The position numbers were made by a program, and so were the translations under genes. From positions 1 through 23,539 of the forward strand of contig CALBME010000167.1 of the NCBI GenBank assembly GCA_937896295.1: a stretch of DNA of 23,539 nucleotides. The letters run 5' to 3'. Position 1 is the first letter of the stretch. Every line of letters starts with the position of its first letter. Origin of the DNA: an uncultured Micavibrio sp. (GTDB lineage Bacteria > Pseudomonadota > Alphaproteobacteria > Micavibrionales > UBA1664). Positions 22,434 through 23,539 of this stretch are shown piece after piece. The notes beneath the pieces are model-generated. The model had not been told where the DNA came from. It worked only from the letters and a program-made list of their open reading frames with translations, and did no database searches.

Positions 22434-23539
22434 CTAATTGAATGTTACGGGAAAAGTAGTCACACCTAAAGAGGTTTGTACGGCGTTAATAAATGCCCCC
22501 AGATTGATGCAGAGAGACCCTGCGACAATATGGGTAACGACGGACATCATGCTGGCCTGCTGCCCCCCGTCGGCGAAGCTTTTGAGCAAAAACAGCCCAC
22601 GCACGACGGAAAGGAAGCCGATCACCGCCATGAAGGCGAGAATGGCCGAAAATACGTTCTTGGCGTTCTGAACCTGCGCCGCATCCACGCCCGCGAGGGA
22701 CATGAAGGCCACGTTGGTGCTGGCCCCGGCCGTCCCCGTCAGGGACAGGTTCAGGGAGGTCAAAAGCTGCGGGAAAGACAGCAGCGCGCCTGCAACGATA
22801 AACATGGTGATGGTACCGAATGTCAGGGGGCCGCGCGGGCCGTCCTGCGCCGTGCGCACCAGGCGCTGCATGGCGAACAGGATCATCAGGATGCCGGCGA
22901 TATAGCAGAAATACTCGATCCCCTTGAAGGCCGGGTTCACGATGTCGGCGATGAAATGCACCATCATGCCGTCAAGGCCGCCATTGGTGCCCGAATTGGA
23001 CGACCAGCCGCTATTGGCGATGCCGGAACCCGACATGCCGAAGGTCTTGGCGATGACGTTGACGATCATCGGGAAGCTGAACAGCGCGCCGCCGACGCCC
23101 AGGCGCTTGATACCCTCCGCCAGGGGGGCCTGGCCGGGGTTGTCGATGTGGTTGCGGACCTGCTGAATGCCGCGCACGGTAAAGAAGACAGCGATGATAA
23201 AGGCGACGAAGGCGGCAACATTGATCAGGACGCTGGCCTGGTTGATGCCATGGATAATGTAATCGCCGATACCGCCGGTGATTTTGGGGCCGCTGAAGGT
23301 GAATGTGTTCAGAATGCTGAGCGAAAAAGCATTCTTGATGGTCATGGTGCCTGCGACAATACCGGCAAAGGCAGGCAGGGAAAGGAAGATGCCGCCCGCC
23401 AGAAGCTTGGCGAAGCCATGGCGCCAGGAATGCTGCTGCGGGCTTTCGACGGTTTTGCGGATGTCGCCAAGGCCAAGGCCGATACCGACCGCGCCGATCA
23501 TATAGGCAATATAATAGATGACCCCGACCAGTTTGTTGG
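22434..23539 (-). CDS. Multi-module DotE/DotP-like membrane protein, N terminus outside the window
   Basis: The frame is open from the right edge, through at least 12 codons upstream of the first internal Met (23501), to TAG at 22434, so at least 367 residues are visible and the true start is missing. Counting from Met 23501, one membrane module occurs four times: hydrophobic helix, basic turn with E/D-N/S-P-x-Q, G-x-x-[KR]-L, then GG-x4-FP and a second helix. Key glycines are at 37, 138, 238 and 328, and the module proline at 43, 144 and 244 is lost in the fourth copy. The downstream icmD-like protein has one such module. Legionella has a single short IcmC/DotE in this position. It is probably an inner-membrane part of the secretion channel. 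Confidence 0.8.
   Translation of the reverse strand, partial: NKLVGVIYYIAYMIGAVGIGLGLGDIRKTVESPQQHSWRHGFAKLLAGGIFLSLPAFAGIVAGTMTIKNAFSLSILNTFTFSGPKITGGIGDYIIHGINQASVLINVAAFVAFIIAVFFTVRGIQQVRNHIDNPGQAPLAEGIKRLGVGGALFSFPMIVNVIAKTFGMSGSGIANSGWSSNSGTNGGLDGMMVHFIADIVNPAFKGIEYFCYIAGILMILFAMQRLVRTAQDGPRGPLTFGTITMFIVAGALLSFPQLLTSLNLSLTGTAGASTNVAFMSLAGVDAAQVQNAKNVFSAILAFMAVIGFLSVVRGLFLLKSFADGGQQASMMSVVTHIVAGSLCINLGAFINAVQTSLGVTTFPVTFN

Overview
The window looks like chromosomal DNA of a GC-rich Gram-negative alphaproteobacterium. The evidence is a roughly 1,600-residue NAD-glutamate dehydrogenase of the alphaproteobacterial kind, the rsmE/ubiA neighbourhood, ubiquinone genes, a UbiH-type hydroxylase with the AEAAH variant motif, and lipid A genes. 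A host of the Micavibrio or Rhodospirillales sort is possible, but I cannot fix a genus. Bases 1-20 are an Illumina adapter rather than genome, so the left edge is an assembly artefact and the first gene (TerD family) is cut there.

Layout. (1) 21-5036: partial TerD gene, tldD, a MAPEG membrane protein, rsmE and ubiA (divergent, 3 nt apart), and an unrecognised 400-residue protein. (2) 5129-9958: the very large NAD-dependent glutamate dehydrogenase. (3) 10047-13361: a tightly packed plus-strand run of SRAP-domain protein, GT2 glycosyltransferase, LAB_N membrane protein and ArnT-like transferase. The last three are probably a lipid A or envelope sugar-modification module: sugar activation on a lipid carrier, membrane handling, and transfer on the periplasmic face. 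(4) 13360-14080: tRNA-Ala(GGC) with an integrated-element scar. A 21-bp copy of the tRNA 3' end flanks about 600 bp that hold the N-terminal part of a tyrosine recombinase gene, paired short repeats that look like integrase arm sites, and inverted repeats. The insertion separated the tRNA from what was probably its terminator. (5) 14134-17493: mscL, yggS/PLPBP, a UbiH-family hydroxylase and a Tas-like aldo/keto reductase. (6) 17634-23539, all on the minus strand: part of a Dot/Icm (type IVB) secretion locus.

The Dot/Icm block is the most interesting part. In transcription order it encodes a long multi-module membrane protein (running off the right edge), an IcmD/DotP-like protein, IcmJ/DotN with its zinc-type cysteines, the IcmB/DotO ATPase, and an unrecognised one-TM protein. 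The order matches Legionella icmC-icmD-icmJ-icmB. Where Legionella has a short single-module IcmC/DotE, this organism has at least four diverged copies of the DotE/DotP-type membrane module in one chain at a pitch of about 100 residues. The icmJ gene also carries a palindrome-rich, low-complexity 5' segment, and its last 27 bp are duplicated just past its stop codon.
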